This document shows, piece by piece, positions 51,592-59,611 of a stretch of 64,000 nucleotides of DNA. The notes below the pieces were generated by a model that had not been told where the DNA came from, searched no databases, and worked only from the letters and a program-made list of their open reading frames with translations. The translations under genes and the position numbers were made by a program. This stretch comes from Nocardioides gilvus (GTDB taxonomy: Bacteria; Actinomycetota; Actinomycetes; Propionibacteriales; Nocardioidaceae): contig NZ_QHKY01000001.1 of assembly GCF_003194605.1 (NCBI RefSeq), positions 744,001-808,000 on the forward strand. Direction: 5' to 3'. Every line of letters starts with the position of its first letter. The stretch's first letter is position 1.

Positions 51592-52346
51592 CAGACCGTC
51601 AGCTCCTGCTCCTCGGCGAGGGCGGCGCCGTGCCGGAAGAGCTCGGCGAGAAGGACCAGCAGCAACCCGAAGGCGATCATCGTCAAGCTCGGCCCGCCGG
51701 GCTCCATGGAGCCGAAGGAGAGGTGCAGAGATGGACCGAATGTCGTCGCTCCAGAGTAGTCATTTGCCTTGGGGCTGAAGAAGAGCCACAGGAACGGTTC
51801 GGCGAACTCCCACGCGACCAGCGTCCAACCGATGAACCGCAGCCGACGGACCATGTGGTCAGTGAACTCGTGGCCCCTTGAGGCCGCGCGCAACATCAAC
51901 CACAGCTGGATCAGCAGGAAGGTCACCACCAGCATCGACAGCACCTGCATCCCGTACAACGACGCCATCAGGGAGTTCCAGCCGGGCTCGGCATCCAGGA
52001 GGACCCGTCCGGAAAGTTGTGCTTCGACGGGTCGTACGTCGCCCTGCACATACGTCCCGTCAGTGCGCTGGTGCCCGTCGAGCACGAAGTTGTAGCACTC
52101 CGTCTCGGGGTTCATCACGTCGAGCTGGGTGCACACCTCGGCGCTCTGGTGCACGGCCCAGGAGGGCTGGAACTGCGAGTGCACCGACAAGCCCGGCAGA
52201 GGCGCCTCGACCCGGTACGTGTAGTCGCCCCAGCCGGCCAGGCCGATGACCCCGAAGGTCGCGACCAGCAGCGCGGACAGAGCCGCCCCCACCCACGCGA
52301 CCAGAGCGAATCCGCTGGCGATCTTGAAGGCCTTCTGTCGCCGCAT
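51591..52346 (-). CDS. DUF2975-like membrane protein
   Basis: The protein has about 251 residues and four helices. There is a helix near the start (FALVAWVGAALSALLVATFGVIGLAG), an extracytoplasmic region with a pair of cysteines (EVCTQLDVMNPETECYNFVLDG), and a membrane block with VVTFLLIQLWLMLRAASRGHEFTDHMVRRLR. The last is the usual DUF2975 signature before the membrane hairpin. It probably forms a regulator pair with the XRE protein. The ATG at 52346 was chosen; a GTG at 52358 is an alternative. The upstream region near 52380-52400 is AT-rich with an ATATCG...CGATAT arrangement. Confidence 0.75.
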   Translation of the reverse strand: MRRQKAFKIASGFALVAWVGAALSALLVATFGVIGLAGWGDYTYRVEAPLPGLSVHSQFQPSWAVHQSAEVCTQLDVMNPETECYNFVLDGHQRTDGTYVQGDVRPVEAQLSGRVLLDAEPGWNSLMASLYGMQVLSMLVVTFLLIQLWLMLRAASRGHEFTDHMVRRLRFIGWTLVAWEFAEPFLWLFFSPKANDYSGATTFGPSLHLSFGSMEPGGPSLTMIAFGLLLVLLAELFRHGAALAEEQELTV

Positions 52347-52520
52347 CGCGCCGCCCACGTTCTCAAGAGTCGATAACTACATATCGTTTTACAGCATGTC
52401 GATATTGATTCACGATGTCAACGCTCTGCGGATGTTCGCGCCGCACGGCCCAAGGAAGCACAAGACCGGACCCACGACTTCACGGATCCGGCCATTCCGA
52501 TGTCCCGCGACATCACATTG

Positions 52521-52599
52521 CTCCCCGGGTAGGAGTCGAACCTACGTCGCTAGTCCTGATTCAAAGTCAGGCGGGCCCTACCGGCAGACCAACCGGGGA
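52521..52599 (-). tRNA. tRNA-Gln (anticodon UUG)
   Basis: The minus strand folds into a cloverleaf. The acceptor TCCCCGG pairs with CCGGGGA, the anticodon stem CCTGA pairs with TCAGG around CTTTGAA (anticodon UUG), and the T arm is GTAGG-TTCGACT-CCTAC. The discriminator is G, as in tRNA-Gln. CCA is not encoded. The D arm is somewhat long and the variable region has about nine bases, so the form is atypical. Confidence 0.85.
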
Positions 52600-52627
52600 A
52601 CGGCGAGCGGACTCGCCGACCAGCACT

Positions 52628-53296
52628 CTAGTGGAGGCCCGGCCGCAACCCTGACAGCACGTCGACCCGATCGCGCAACTCGTCAAATCCGATCCCGAAA
52701 GTCTCACGCACGCGGAGCCCATCCGAGCCGACATCGAAGACGGCGACATCGGTGTAGACCCGACTGACACAGCCGACACCGGTGAGCGGCATGGTGCATG
52801 CCTCGACGAGTTTGGCGGTGCCGTCCTTGGCGAACAGATTCATCATCACGAAGACCTCCTTGGCCCCGATGGCGAGATCCATCGCGCCCCCCACGGCGGG
52901 AATGTCCTCGCGCCGACCGGTGTGCCAGTTGGCCAGGTCACCGGTGACGGAGACCTGGAAGGCGCCGAGCACACACACATCGAGGTGTCCGCCGCGCATC
53001 ATCGCGAAAGAGTCAGCGTGGTGGAAGTACGCCGCCCCGGGCAGCTCGGTCACCGGCACCTTGCCGGCGTTGATCAGGTCCGCGTCGACTTCATCGCCCT
53101 CTGCCCGGCGCCCCATCCCGAGCATGCCGTTCTCGGTGTGCAGAACGACCTCCTGCTCAGGAGTCAGGTAGTCAGCGATCTTGGTCGGCTGGCCGATTCC
53201 CAGGTTGACGTAGGCACCCACTGGGATCTCTCCGGCGATGACCCGTGCCAACTCGTCCATCGTCAGCGGACCGCGATCCAGATTCTCCACCACCAT
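52628..53296 (-). CDS. pcaJ: 3-oxoacid CoA-transferase subunit B
   Basis: The 222-residue protein is the beta subunit of a family I CoA-transferase. It has GAYVNLGIGQPTKIADY, the active-site glutamate region HTENGMLGMG, and GGAMDLAIGAKEVFVMM. With subunit A it transfers CoA from succinyl-CoA to a 3-oxoacid such as 3-oxoadipate. The ATG is one base after the subunit A stop, with an AGGAG site inside it. pcaJ is used because a thiolase is adjacent; scoB would fit equally well. Confidence 0.85.
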   Translation of the reverse strand: MVVENLDRGPLTMDELARVIAGEIPVGAYVNLGIGQPTKIADYLTPEQEVVLHTENGMLGMGRRAEGDEVDADLINAGKVPVTELPGAAYFHHADSFAMMRGGHLDVCVLGAFQVSVTGDLANWHTGRREDIPAVGGAMDLAIGAKEVFVMMNLFAKDGTAKLVEACTMPLTGVGCVSRVYTDVAVFDVGSDGLRVRETFGIGFDELRDRVDVLSGLRPGLH

Positions 53297-53297
53297 G

Positions 53298-53993
53298 TCA
53301 GCGCGCTCCTTGCACCGTGTAGCTGCGGGAGTCAACCCGCACGACACGGTCGACGTAGATCGACGGTGTCACAATGACTTCTGGGTCGAGCAATCCAGTC
53401 TTCACGACTTCGTTCACCTGGGCGATGGTCGTGGTCGCGGCCGTGGCCATGACCGGGCCGAAGTTGCGGGCGGTCTTCCGGTAGACGAGGTTTCCCAGCT
53501 CGTCAGATCGGTGCGCCGCAATGAGGGCATAGTCGCCCTTGATGGGGTGCTCCAGCACGTACTCGCGCCCCTCGATGCTGCGGTGCTCCTTGCCCTGGGC
53601 CAACGGTGTGCCCACGGCGGTCGGCGAGAAGAACGCGCCGATCCCTGCGCCTGCGGCGCGCATCCGCTCGGCAAGGTTGCCCTGGGGTATCACCTCGAGC
53701 TCGATCTGGCCGGAGCGGTACAGGTCGTCGAAGATGTAGGAGTCGGCCTGCCGCGGGAAGGAACACATCACCTTGCGGACCCTCTTGGCCTTGAGCAGCG
53801 CTGCCAGGCCGAACTCGCCATTGCCGGCGTTGTTGGCCACAATCGTCAGGTCGGTCGCACCCTGTCGGATCAGGGCGTCGACCAAGTCGACCGGCATCCC
53901 GGCGAGACCAAATCCGCTCACCAACACGGTGCTGCCATCCTCAATGTCCGCAACCGAGTCATCCGCGGACTGCATGATCTGACTGCGACTCAC
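53298..53993 (-). CDS. pcaI: 3-oxoacid CoA-transferase subunit A
   Basis: The 231-residue alpha subunit has DGSTVLVSGFGLAGMPVDLVDAL, TIVANNAGNGEFGLAALL and LEVIPQGNLAERMRAAGAGIGAFFSPTAVGT. It pairs with the subunit encoded immediately downstream. The GTG start at 53993 overlaps the thiolase stop by four bases. A second, clearly different A/B pair occurs at 60.5-61.9 kb, so the two probably act on different acids. Confidence 0.85.
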   Translation of the reverse strand: MSRSQIMQSADDSVADIEDGSTVLVSGFGLAGMPVDLVDALIRQGATDLTIVANNAGNGEFGLAALLKAKRVRKVMCSFPRQADSYIFDDLYRSGQIELEVIPQGNLAERMRAAGAGIGAFFSPTAVGTPLAQGKEHRSIEGREYVLEHPIKGDYALIAAHRSDELGNLVYRKTARNFGPVMATAATTTIAQVNEVVKTGLLDPEVIVTPSIYVDRVVRVDSRSYTVQGAR

Positions 53994-55183
53994 GCCGACG
54001 CCTCCGGATTCTCGAGTACGACGGCCAACCCCTGCCCGACGCCGATGCAGATCGCGGCCACGCCCCAACGAGCGCCCCGCTCACGCAGGACCTTCGCGAG
54101 CGTGCCGAGGATGCGACCCCCGCTGGCCCCCAGCGGGTGCCCGAGCGCGATCGCTCCACCCTTCTGGTTGACCAGTTCGGGGTCCTGCAGACCCTGCTCC
54201 AGCCAGGCGTCGACGCAGACCAGGGACTGCACGGCGAACGCCTCGTTGAGCTCGACCCCTCCGATCTGGCTCCAGTCGATCCCCGCCCGGGCCAGTGCCC
54301 GGTTTGCGGCGTCGACCGGCGCGTACCCGAAGTCCTGCGGATCCAACGCGAACGCGCCGCAGCCAGCGATCCTGGCGATCGGCGCCCGCCCAATTCGTTC
54401 TGCGGCCTGCTCGGACCCGAGCAGCACAGCGGATGCACCGTCGCTCAGCGGCGAGGCATTACCAGCGGTGATGGTCCCGTCGGGCCGGAAGACCGGCTTG
54501 AGACCGGCAAGTTTCTCCACCGACGAGTCGGACCGCACCCCTTCGTCGCGAGTCATACCTGCGAACGGAACCACGAGATCGTCGTAGAAGCCCTCATCCC
54601 ATGCCTTCGCGGCCAGCAGATGGGAACGTACGGCGAACTCGTCCTGCCGTTCGCGGGTGATGCGGAACCGTTCCTGCAACTGCTCGTTGGCCTCTCCCAG
54701 GCTGACAGTCCACTCCTCCGGCATGCGCGGGTTGATCTGCCGCCAACCAATCGTTGTCGAAAGGGCCGTGATGTCGGATGCCGGGAACCCATTCGCTGGC
54801 TTCGGCAGCACCCACGGGGCGCGAGTCATCGACTCGACGCCGCCGACCAGCACGATGTCTGCGTCACCCGACTTGATCTGTCGCGAGCCGATGATCGCTG
54901 CGTCCAGACTCGAGCCACACAACCGGTTCACCGTGTTGGCAGGCACGCTGGTCGGAAGGCCAGCCAGGAGCGCAGCCATCCGACCGATGTTGCGGTTGTC
55001 CTCCCCTGTGCCGTTGGAGTTGCCCCAGACAACCTCCTCGATCGCAGCAGGCTCCAGGCCGGGAGTTCCAACCAGCAACGCCTCGATCACACCCGCAGCG
55101 AGGTCGTCCGTCCGGACACCGGCAAGGGCGCCCTTGAACTTTCCGAACGGAGTACGGGTCGTGGCGTAGATGAAGGCGCTCAT
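53990..55183 (-). CDS. pcaF: Acetyl-CoA acetyltransferase / beta-ketoadipyl-CoA thiolase
   Basis: The 397-residue thiolase has nucleophile Cys89 in NRLCGSSLDAA, ELNEAFAVQS, the GGAIALGHPLGASGGR loop with its catalytic His, and CIGVGQGLAVVLEN with the second catalytic Cys. It starts MSAFIYATTRTPFGKF behind a CAAAGGAA site. With the CoA-transferase downstream it would complete a beta-ketoadipate-like pathway to succinyl- and acetyl-CoA. A short-chain acetoacetyl-CoA thiolase is the alternative. Confidence 0.9.
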   Translation of the reverse strand: MSAFIYATTRTPFGKFKGALAGVRTDDLAAGVIEALLVGTPGLEPAAIEEVVWGNSNGTGEDNRNIGRMAALLAGLPTSVPANTVNRLCGSSLDAAIIGSRQIKSGDADIVLVGGVESMTRAPWVLPKPANGFPASDITALSTTIGWRQINPRMPEEWTVSLGEANEQLQERFRITRERQDEFAVRSHLLAAKAWDEGFYDDLVVPFAGMTRDEGVRSDSSVEKLAGLKPVFRPDGTITAGNASPLSDGASAVLLGSEQAAERIGRAPIARIAGCGAFALDPQDFGYAPVDAANRALARAGIDWSQIGGVELNEAFAVQSLVCVDAWLEQGLQDPELVNQKGGAIALGHPLGASGGRILGTLAKVLRERGARWGVAAICIGVGQGLAVVLENPEASA

Positions 55184-55731
55184 GGGTTCCTTTGGGTCAG
55201 GCCGCTTTACGAGGACGGTCCTCGCCAAGCTGCTGGTCGGTGATCAAGGTTGAAGACGATGCGGATATTCGACACTCGGCCACCGCATGACGCCTGCTTC
55301 ATACCGTCAGTTTTCGACTGCTCCGGTCGCCCCGGCAGGCGCTCGAGGATGGTCCCCCCGGCGGATGACGACCGTTTGACGCCCATCGGCGCACAGGCCG
55401 AGGGCCACGCCCGGAGAGACGGACCGACGCACCGGTCCGGTCGCCGATCGGAAGAGCGCACTGCAACCGACGTCGCCCGTGCTGCCGATGACGAGCATGA
55501 CGGACAACGCCCACAGTCCTCGCCTCGCCAGATCTTCTGCTCCGTGGCGATCAGGGTGGGCACCAACCTGGACACGCGAGAGCGCCGCAGTTGCATCCTC
55601 CACGAGGAGCGTGCAGCCGTCGACGCCGACGTCGAGCCGACGCACGATCGAGTAGTGGTTCACGGCGATCCCCGCGGACGGTTGAGTTTCATCCCGAGCT
55701 CTGATGACAGGCTCCTCTCGAAGGCAGGCAA
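55184..55731. other. Gap between thiolase and monooxygenase genes
   Basis: The 548-base stretch has no gene recognised with confidence. A 118-residue minus-strand frame (55307-55663) has GC-rich third positions and may be real; plus-strand frames look like shadows. No terminator or operator stands out. Confidence 0.5.
55307..55663 (-). CDS. Hypothetical protein, possible small gene or remnant
   Basis: This is a 118-residue frame starting MNHYSIVRRLDVGVDGC and running through LLVEDATAALSRVQVGAHPDR. It has high third-position GC like its neighbours but no recognised domain. Cys occurs at positions 17, 67 and 91. It lies in the same direction as the catabolic genes. It may be a short protein, a remnant of a longer gene, or non-coding. 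Confidence 0.4.
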   Translation of the reverse strand: MNHYSIVRRLDVGVDGCTLLVEDATAALSRVQVGAHPDRHGAEDLARRGLWALSVMLVIGSTGDVGCSALFRSATGPVRRSVSPGVALGLCADGRQTVVIRRGDHPRAPAGATGAVEN

Positions 55732-56955
55732 CTAGTTCGCGAAGTACGCCTCGGCGAACGCCTGCGCCTCCATGTCGAGTTTCGGCGCCATGTTCGTGCG
55801 GGCCATGGAGAAGTCGCGGTAGTAGCGCTGCATCCGGGCACCGTTCCTGGCACCCTCGCTGCTGCCGGACATCCGGAACATGAGATCGACCGCCTGCCAG
55901 GCCAGGTCCACCGCCTGGTTCGCTGCCATGGAGGTGCGACCCGCGTCGGCACGGGAGAACCCGGATGCCGTGTTCACGGCATCTCTGCAGTAGTCCATGA
56001 ACCTCTGACCAGCGGCCTCGAGAACGTCCTCGGCCGCGTCGGTGAGCGCAGTCGCCGAGGCGAACGCCCGCTGGTGCTCACCAGCCGTGAACCGCGGCTG
56101 GGGACTCGGCCCCATCGTCTTCTTCGTCCGCAGGAGACGCTCGTACTCGTCCGCGGTCGCGCGTGCGGTCCCGACCAGGATCGCTGCAATCTCGAGCTGG
56201 GCGTAGCCAGCCGTCTGCCCGCAGAACAACGGGTTGCCGTGCAACTTGTACCCGACCGAGTCCGCGCCGGCGGGCATCGTCATCACCGAACCCTGCACCA
56301 GGTGGTCCGCAGGAACGACGGCGTTCTCGACCCGGATGGTGTTGGAACCACTGCCTGCCATGCCCAGGACACTGCCTCGCCAGTTGTCGAGCATCGTCCA
56401 CTGGTTGCGCGGGAGGACGACGAGGCCGAACGGCTGCGTGGCCGGACCGCCGTGCAGACGGGCCATGACCAGTGCATGTGTGGAGTAGGGCGCACCCGAG
56501 CAGTAGTCCCACTCGCCGGTGACCCTCCAGCTCCCGTCCTCCCAGTGCGCCTCGCCCATGGGAACGGGACGGCAGGGAGCCAGGAAGTCGCTCACGCTGC
56601 CATAGATCTCGTCCTGGACGGCTTCCGAAAAGAGGGCAGCCATCTGGATGTGGTGCCCCGCTGAGAGGGAGAAGCACCAAGCGGTCCCTGGGCATCCACG
56701 GGCGATCTCGCGCACGACAGCCAGGAAGGCAGGTACGTCGAACTCGTGCCCTCCGTACCGGCGGGGCTGCTGGATCCTGTACAACCCCTCGGCCTGGAAG
56801 ATCTCATGCATCTCAGGAGAAAAGGCGCCCCGCTGTTCGGTGGCCGCCTGTTCCTCCAGGAGTCGCGGCCGGAGTTCCCTGACCTTCGACACCATCGCAC
56901 TGCGCAGTTCGGCGCCAGAGGCTGCGCTCAGGGTTTCGTCAATAGCAGCAGACAC
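55732..56955 (-). CDS. Two-component flavin-dependent monooxygenase, oxygenase subunit (HpaB/HsaA/DszC-like)
   Basis: The 407-residue protein has the acyl-CoA-dehydrogenase-like fold of group D flavin monooxygenases. It contains YRIQQPRRYGGHE, the flavin region WRVTGEWDYCSGAPY, MAGSGSNTIRVENAVVP, and a C-terminal helical part with RADAGRTSMAANQAVDLAWQAVDLMFRMSGSS. It uses reduced flavin from a partner reductase, probably the protein at 58.8 kb. Phenols, steroids or sulfur heterocycles are known substrates in the family; the one here is unknown. Confidence 0.85.
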   Translation of the reverse strand: MSAAIDETLSAASGAELRSAMVSKVRELRPRLLEEQAATEQRGAFSPEMHEIFQAEGLYRIQQPRRYGGHEFDVPAFLAVVREIARGCPGTAWCFSLSAGHHIQMAALFSEAVQDEIYGSVSDFLAPCRPVPMGEAHWEDGSWRVTGEWDYCSGAPYSTHALVMARLHGGPATQPFGLVVLPRNQWTMLDNWRGSVLGMAGSGSNTIRVENAVVPADHLVQGSVMTMPAGADSVGYKLHGNPLFCGQTAGYAQLEIAAILVGTARATADEYERLLRTKKTMGPSPQPRFTAGEHQRAFASATALTDAAEDVLEAAGQRFMDYCRDAVNTASGFSRADAGRTSMAANQAVDLAWQAVDLMFRMSGSSEGARNGARMQRYYRDFSMARTNMAPKLDMEAQAFAEAYFAN

Positions 56956-57068
56956 GATGGCCCACCCTTTCTGTATGGACGCAGGCTCCGTGGGAGCTCC
57001 GCGCGAAAGAGAAGCAGAAGTAGTTGTCGGGACCGCTCTCCGCGCACTCTGGTGGCGGGAGCAAGCAA

Positions 57069-57845
57069 TCAGGCTTCGGGAGTGGAACGCAGGTGCTCCG
57101 GGGCGACAGTGACAAACAGCATCCAGCGATCCCCCTGACCGCGCGTCACGTGCCCGGCACCGGTGACGTCGTCGATGTACGCCATGTCACCGGCAACCGG
57201 ACGGGTGACGGTGCCGTCCCCCGTCTCGTTCTCAGCACACCCGTTCAGGGTGAAGCCCAACTGAGGGCGCGGCCCGTTGTGCCAGACCCCCGGCGCGTAC
57301 CCGTCGTCACCGTAGTCACGACGAGTCACGAAGGCACCATGCGACTGGGGCCACTCATCGGTGGGGGGCACTGGCACCATCGGTCCAGGCCAGGTGAACG
57401 GTTCTGACCTTGACGTGCCGTTGTCGTCGTAGATCCACGTCAACAGCGGCCGCCCTGGCCGCCGTGCCTCGTCTCCCCTCGCCTGGTTGTCACCAGGCGA
57501 GGGGAGCCAACGCGGCGTCAACGCGTAGAAGAGCCACGCGTCTCCTGCCCACTCGAGGTCCAGCGCCCCGTCAGGAGCGACATCAGCGCCCAGCACGTCC
57601 CCTGGACCGAGGTCTCCGAGGTCGTTCCCATCGGCTCTGACGCGCACGGTGCCGGAGAGCACAACCATCAGATGGGGACCCAACGAGCCGGGCTCTGGCT
57701 CCTGTCCCTTCACTGCGCGCATCATCCAGAAGGCGGTCGCTGGGATGACATCGCTGGGGCCCTTGACCCGAGAATCTCGATGAGGCAGGAACCCGCTGCT
57801 CGCCTCGATCCCGGCGCCGGTCTGTTCGAGCCTTAGGACGCGCAC
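57069..57845 (-). CDS. Bicupin-like protein
   Basis: The 258-residue protein has two cupin-like beta domains. The first (residues about 55-110) includes HLMVVLSGTVRVRADGNDLGDLGPGDV. The second (about 165-250) includes VWHNGPRPQLGFTLNG and GDMAYIDDVTGAGHVTRG. Cupins include ring-cleavage dioxygenases, isomerases and sensors; the expected His/Glu metal set is only partly visible. It lies six bases before the FAH-family gene end, in the same operon. It is a candidate for the missing ring-cleavage or isomerisation step, but this is unproven. Confidence 0.65.
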   Translation of the reverse strand: MRVLRLEQTGAGIEASSGFLPHRDSRVKGPSDVIPATAFWMMRAVKGQEPEPGSLGPHLMVVLSGTVRVRADGNDLGDLGPGDVLGADVAPDGALDLEWAGDAWLFYALTPRWLPSPGDNQARGDEARRPGRPLLTWIYDDNGTSRSEPFTWPGPMVPVPPTDEWPQSHGAFVTRRDYGDDGYAPGVWHNGPRPQLGFTLNGCAENETGDGTVTRPVAGDMAYIDDVTGAGHVTRGQGDRWMLFVTVAPEHLRSTPEA

Positions 57846-57850
57846 GTTCC

Positions 57851-58786
57851 TCAGGCCTCGGCGGCGGAGTACTTGCCGGTGAGCTGCGGCGACGTTCCCT
57901 CAGCCCCAGCTTCCGCGCGCGCGTGGCGTGTCTCACGATTCCAAGTGCGCTTGAGGTCGTCGCGGATGTCGATCGCCAACCGGCCGAGCCCACCGACCTC
58001 GAGCTCGACACGGTCGCCGTCCATGAACGGGTGCAGGCCGCGGTGGTTGGTCCCCGTGGCGATGATGTCGCCGGGCTGCAGCGTGTGGATGGACGAGACG
58101 AACTCGACGCAGCGCGCGATGTCGTAGGCCATGTCGTTGGTGTTGAATTCCTGCATCAGCTCGCCGTTGGTCCACAGCCGGACGGGGAGGTTCATCGGGT
58201 CCTCGATCTCGTCCGCAGTGACGATGAAGGGACCGATCGGGCAGAAGGTCTCCCTGGACTTCATCTGGTAGAACGCGTTCTGACGAGGCGGGATGCCTCG
58301 CGCCGAGCCATCGATGAGATTGGTGTAACCGAAGATGTAGTCGAAGGCCTCGGCAGCGGACACGTTCTGGGCCGTCTTCCCGATCACGATCGCCAACTCC
58401 GCCTCACCCTCGAACACGGTCGCCGCGATGTCGGGGAGGACCATCGCATCGCCGTGGCCGATGATCGAGTTCGGCGTCTTGGCAAATCCGTTGATGGGCG
58501 GCCGCTCCGAGATCGTGCCGTCCTCCATGTAGTTCCTGGCCATGCAGTCGATGTTGAGCGGCCGCGGCAGCGGCGGGCGGATGCGCACCGAGTCGAGGGG
58601 AACCCCGACGCCGGCTTGAGCTGCTTGCTCGAGCGGTTCGCGGTAGGTCTCCCACTCCTCGATCACGGTGATCATCAGGTGCTGCGGCGTCCGGTCAAGG
58701 AGTTCCTTGACCGCCGAAGAGACGTCGACGACCTCATCTCCATTTGCAACGCCCAGCTTGAAGTCGTCAAAGAACAGCAGCTTCAC
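57851..58786 (-). CDS. Fumarylacetoacetate hydrolase family protein
   Basis: The 311-residue FAH-fold enzyme has CMARNYMEDG, GFAKTPNSIIGHGDAMVLP, VFEGEAELAIVIGKTA, the metal region EGEAELA, YTNLIDGSARG and PGDIIATGTNHR. Related enzymes hydrolyse C-C bonds (fumarylacetoacetate, acylpyruvates) or act as decarboxylase/isomerase on meta-cleavage products. It lies between the flavin reductase and bicupin genes. Its substrate should be a ring-opened intermediate. Confidence 0.85.
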   Translation of the reverse strand: MKLLFFDDFKLGVANGDEVVDVSSAVKELLDRTPQHLMITVIEEWETYREPLEQAAQAGVGVPLDSVRIRPPLPRPLNIDCMARNYMEDGTISERPPINGFAKTPNSIIGHGDAMVLPDIAATVFEGEAELAIVIGKTAQNVSAAEAFDYIFGYTNLIDGSARGIPPRQNAFYQMKSRETFCPIGPFIVTADEIEDPMNLPVRLWTNGELMQEFNTNDMAYDIARCVEFVSSIHTLQPGDIIATGTNHRGLHPFMDGDRVELEVGGLGRLAIDIRDDLKRTWNRETRHARAEAGAEGTSPQLTGKYSAAEA

Positions 58787-58800
58787 TTCGGTGGTCCTCT

Positions 58801-59337
58801 CTAGTCTTGCGGGTTGGGAACGAACTGGCCGTAACGACCACCGAAGAAGACCAGCGAGCGCCCGTCCTCCACAGCGTCGAGATCGGTCACGGATGCGACA
58901 GCGATCGTGTGATCGCCGGCCTCGTATTCGGCGTACAGCTCACAATCGAGCCATGCGACGGCGTCGTCGAGCGCAGGGCCGCCGGCCCGGTCGTGCCAGG
59001 TGAGACCGGCGAACCGGTCCCCGGGCGCGGAGAACCGTCGGCTCGCGCTTTCGTGGTGCGCGGCGAGAATGCTGATGCAGAAGCGCCCTGCCCGGCGGAG
59101 CTGAGGCCACGTCGACGATGTGCGCGCGGCACAGATCGAAACCAGACGGGGCTCCAGGGACACCGAGGTGATCGAGTTGACGGCCATGCCCACCGGGCCA
59201 TCCGCAGTGCGGGCCGCCAGGAGGACCACGCCCGTAGGCAGTTGACCCAGTACCCGCCGGAAGTCCTGCGCGGGACGGAGGTCGCGACCGGGCGAGGTCC
59301 AGGTCGGGGGTTGTGCAATCGCAGTCATCATCATCAT
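58801..59337 (-). CDS. Flavin reductase, HpaC/HsaB-like
   Basis: The 178-residue protein has the flavin reductase fold: AQDFRRVLGQLPTGVVLLAA, GMAVNSITSVSLEPRLVSICAA, FCISILAAHHESASRRFSAPGDRFAGL and AWLDCELYAEYEAGDHTIAVASV. It supplies FADH2 or FMNH2 to the monooxygenase. It is the first gene after the promoter at 59364-59392. The ORF starts with four Met codons in a row, so the exact start is uncertain. Confidence 0.88.
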   Translation of the reverse strand: MMMMTAIAQPPTWTSPGRDLRPAQDFRRVLGQLPTGVVLLAARTADGPVGMAVNSITSVSLEPRLVSICAARTSSTWPQLRRAGRFCISILAAHHESASRRFSAPGDRFAGLTWHDRAGGPALDDAVAWLDCELYAEYEAGDHTIAVASVTDLDAVEDGRSLVFFGGRYGQFVPNPQD

Positions 59338-59352
59338 TCCATCTGTCGGAAT
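59336..59352. promoter_or_regulatory. Inverted repeat at the flavin reductase start
   Basis: ATTCC (59336-59340), seven bases, GGAAT (59348-59352) overlaps the first codons of the flavin reductase gene. It resembles an IclR-type half-site arrangement but is short. Confidence 0.35.
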
Positions 59353-59363
59353 CGGATTTCATA

Positions 59364-59392
59364 ACCGTAGGGTGATGAGCATCACGCGTCAA
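59364..59392 (-). promoter_or_regulatory. Promoter of the flavin reductase operon with palindromic spacer
   Basis: On the minus strand TTGACG (59392-59387) and TACGGT (59369-59364) are 17 bases apart. The spacer contains GTGATG-AG-CATCAC (59372-59385), a perfect palindrome centred between the hexamers. A regulator bound there would occlude RNA polymerase. Confidence 0.6.
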
Positions 59393-59611
59393 GCGATTCG
59401 GAGCACCTGATAACCGCCATGCCTCAGCAGCCAGGGCCGCGGTCCACGCCCTCGGCGCAGGCAGGCGTTCGCTGCGTGGGGTCGCCGATCAAGCGACGCG
59501 GTGTTCGGGATGCCGCGACCGGAGGAGCGGTCGGCGAAGGGGGCGTTGACCACGCGGGGCTTGCCTCAGAGGCTGCGACCGCAGCGGCAGACGCGCCTCA
59601 GGCGGCGTGCG

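Noticed and set aside
48747-52599. A prophage or integrated element between the ATPase gene and tRNA-Gln
   Set aside because: No integrase, phage gene or flanking direct repeat was seen. The region is accessory in gene content but has ordinary base composition.
55250-55735. A 161-residue plus-strand frame in the gap before the monooxygenase gene
   Set aside because: It opposes the operon direction, is rich in Arg and Asp without pattern, and has no recognisable domain.
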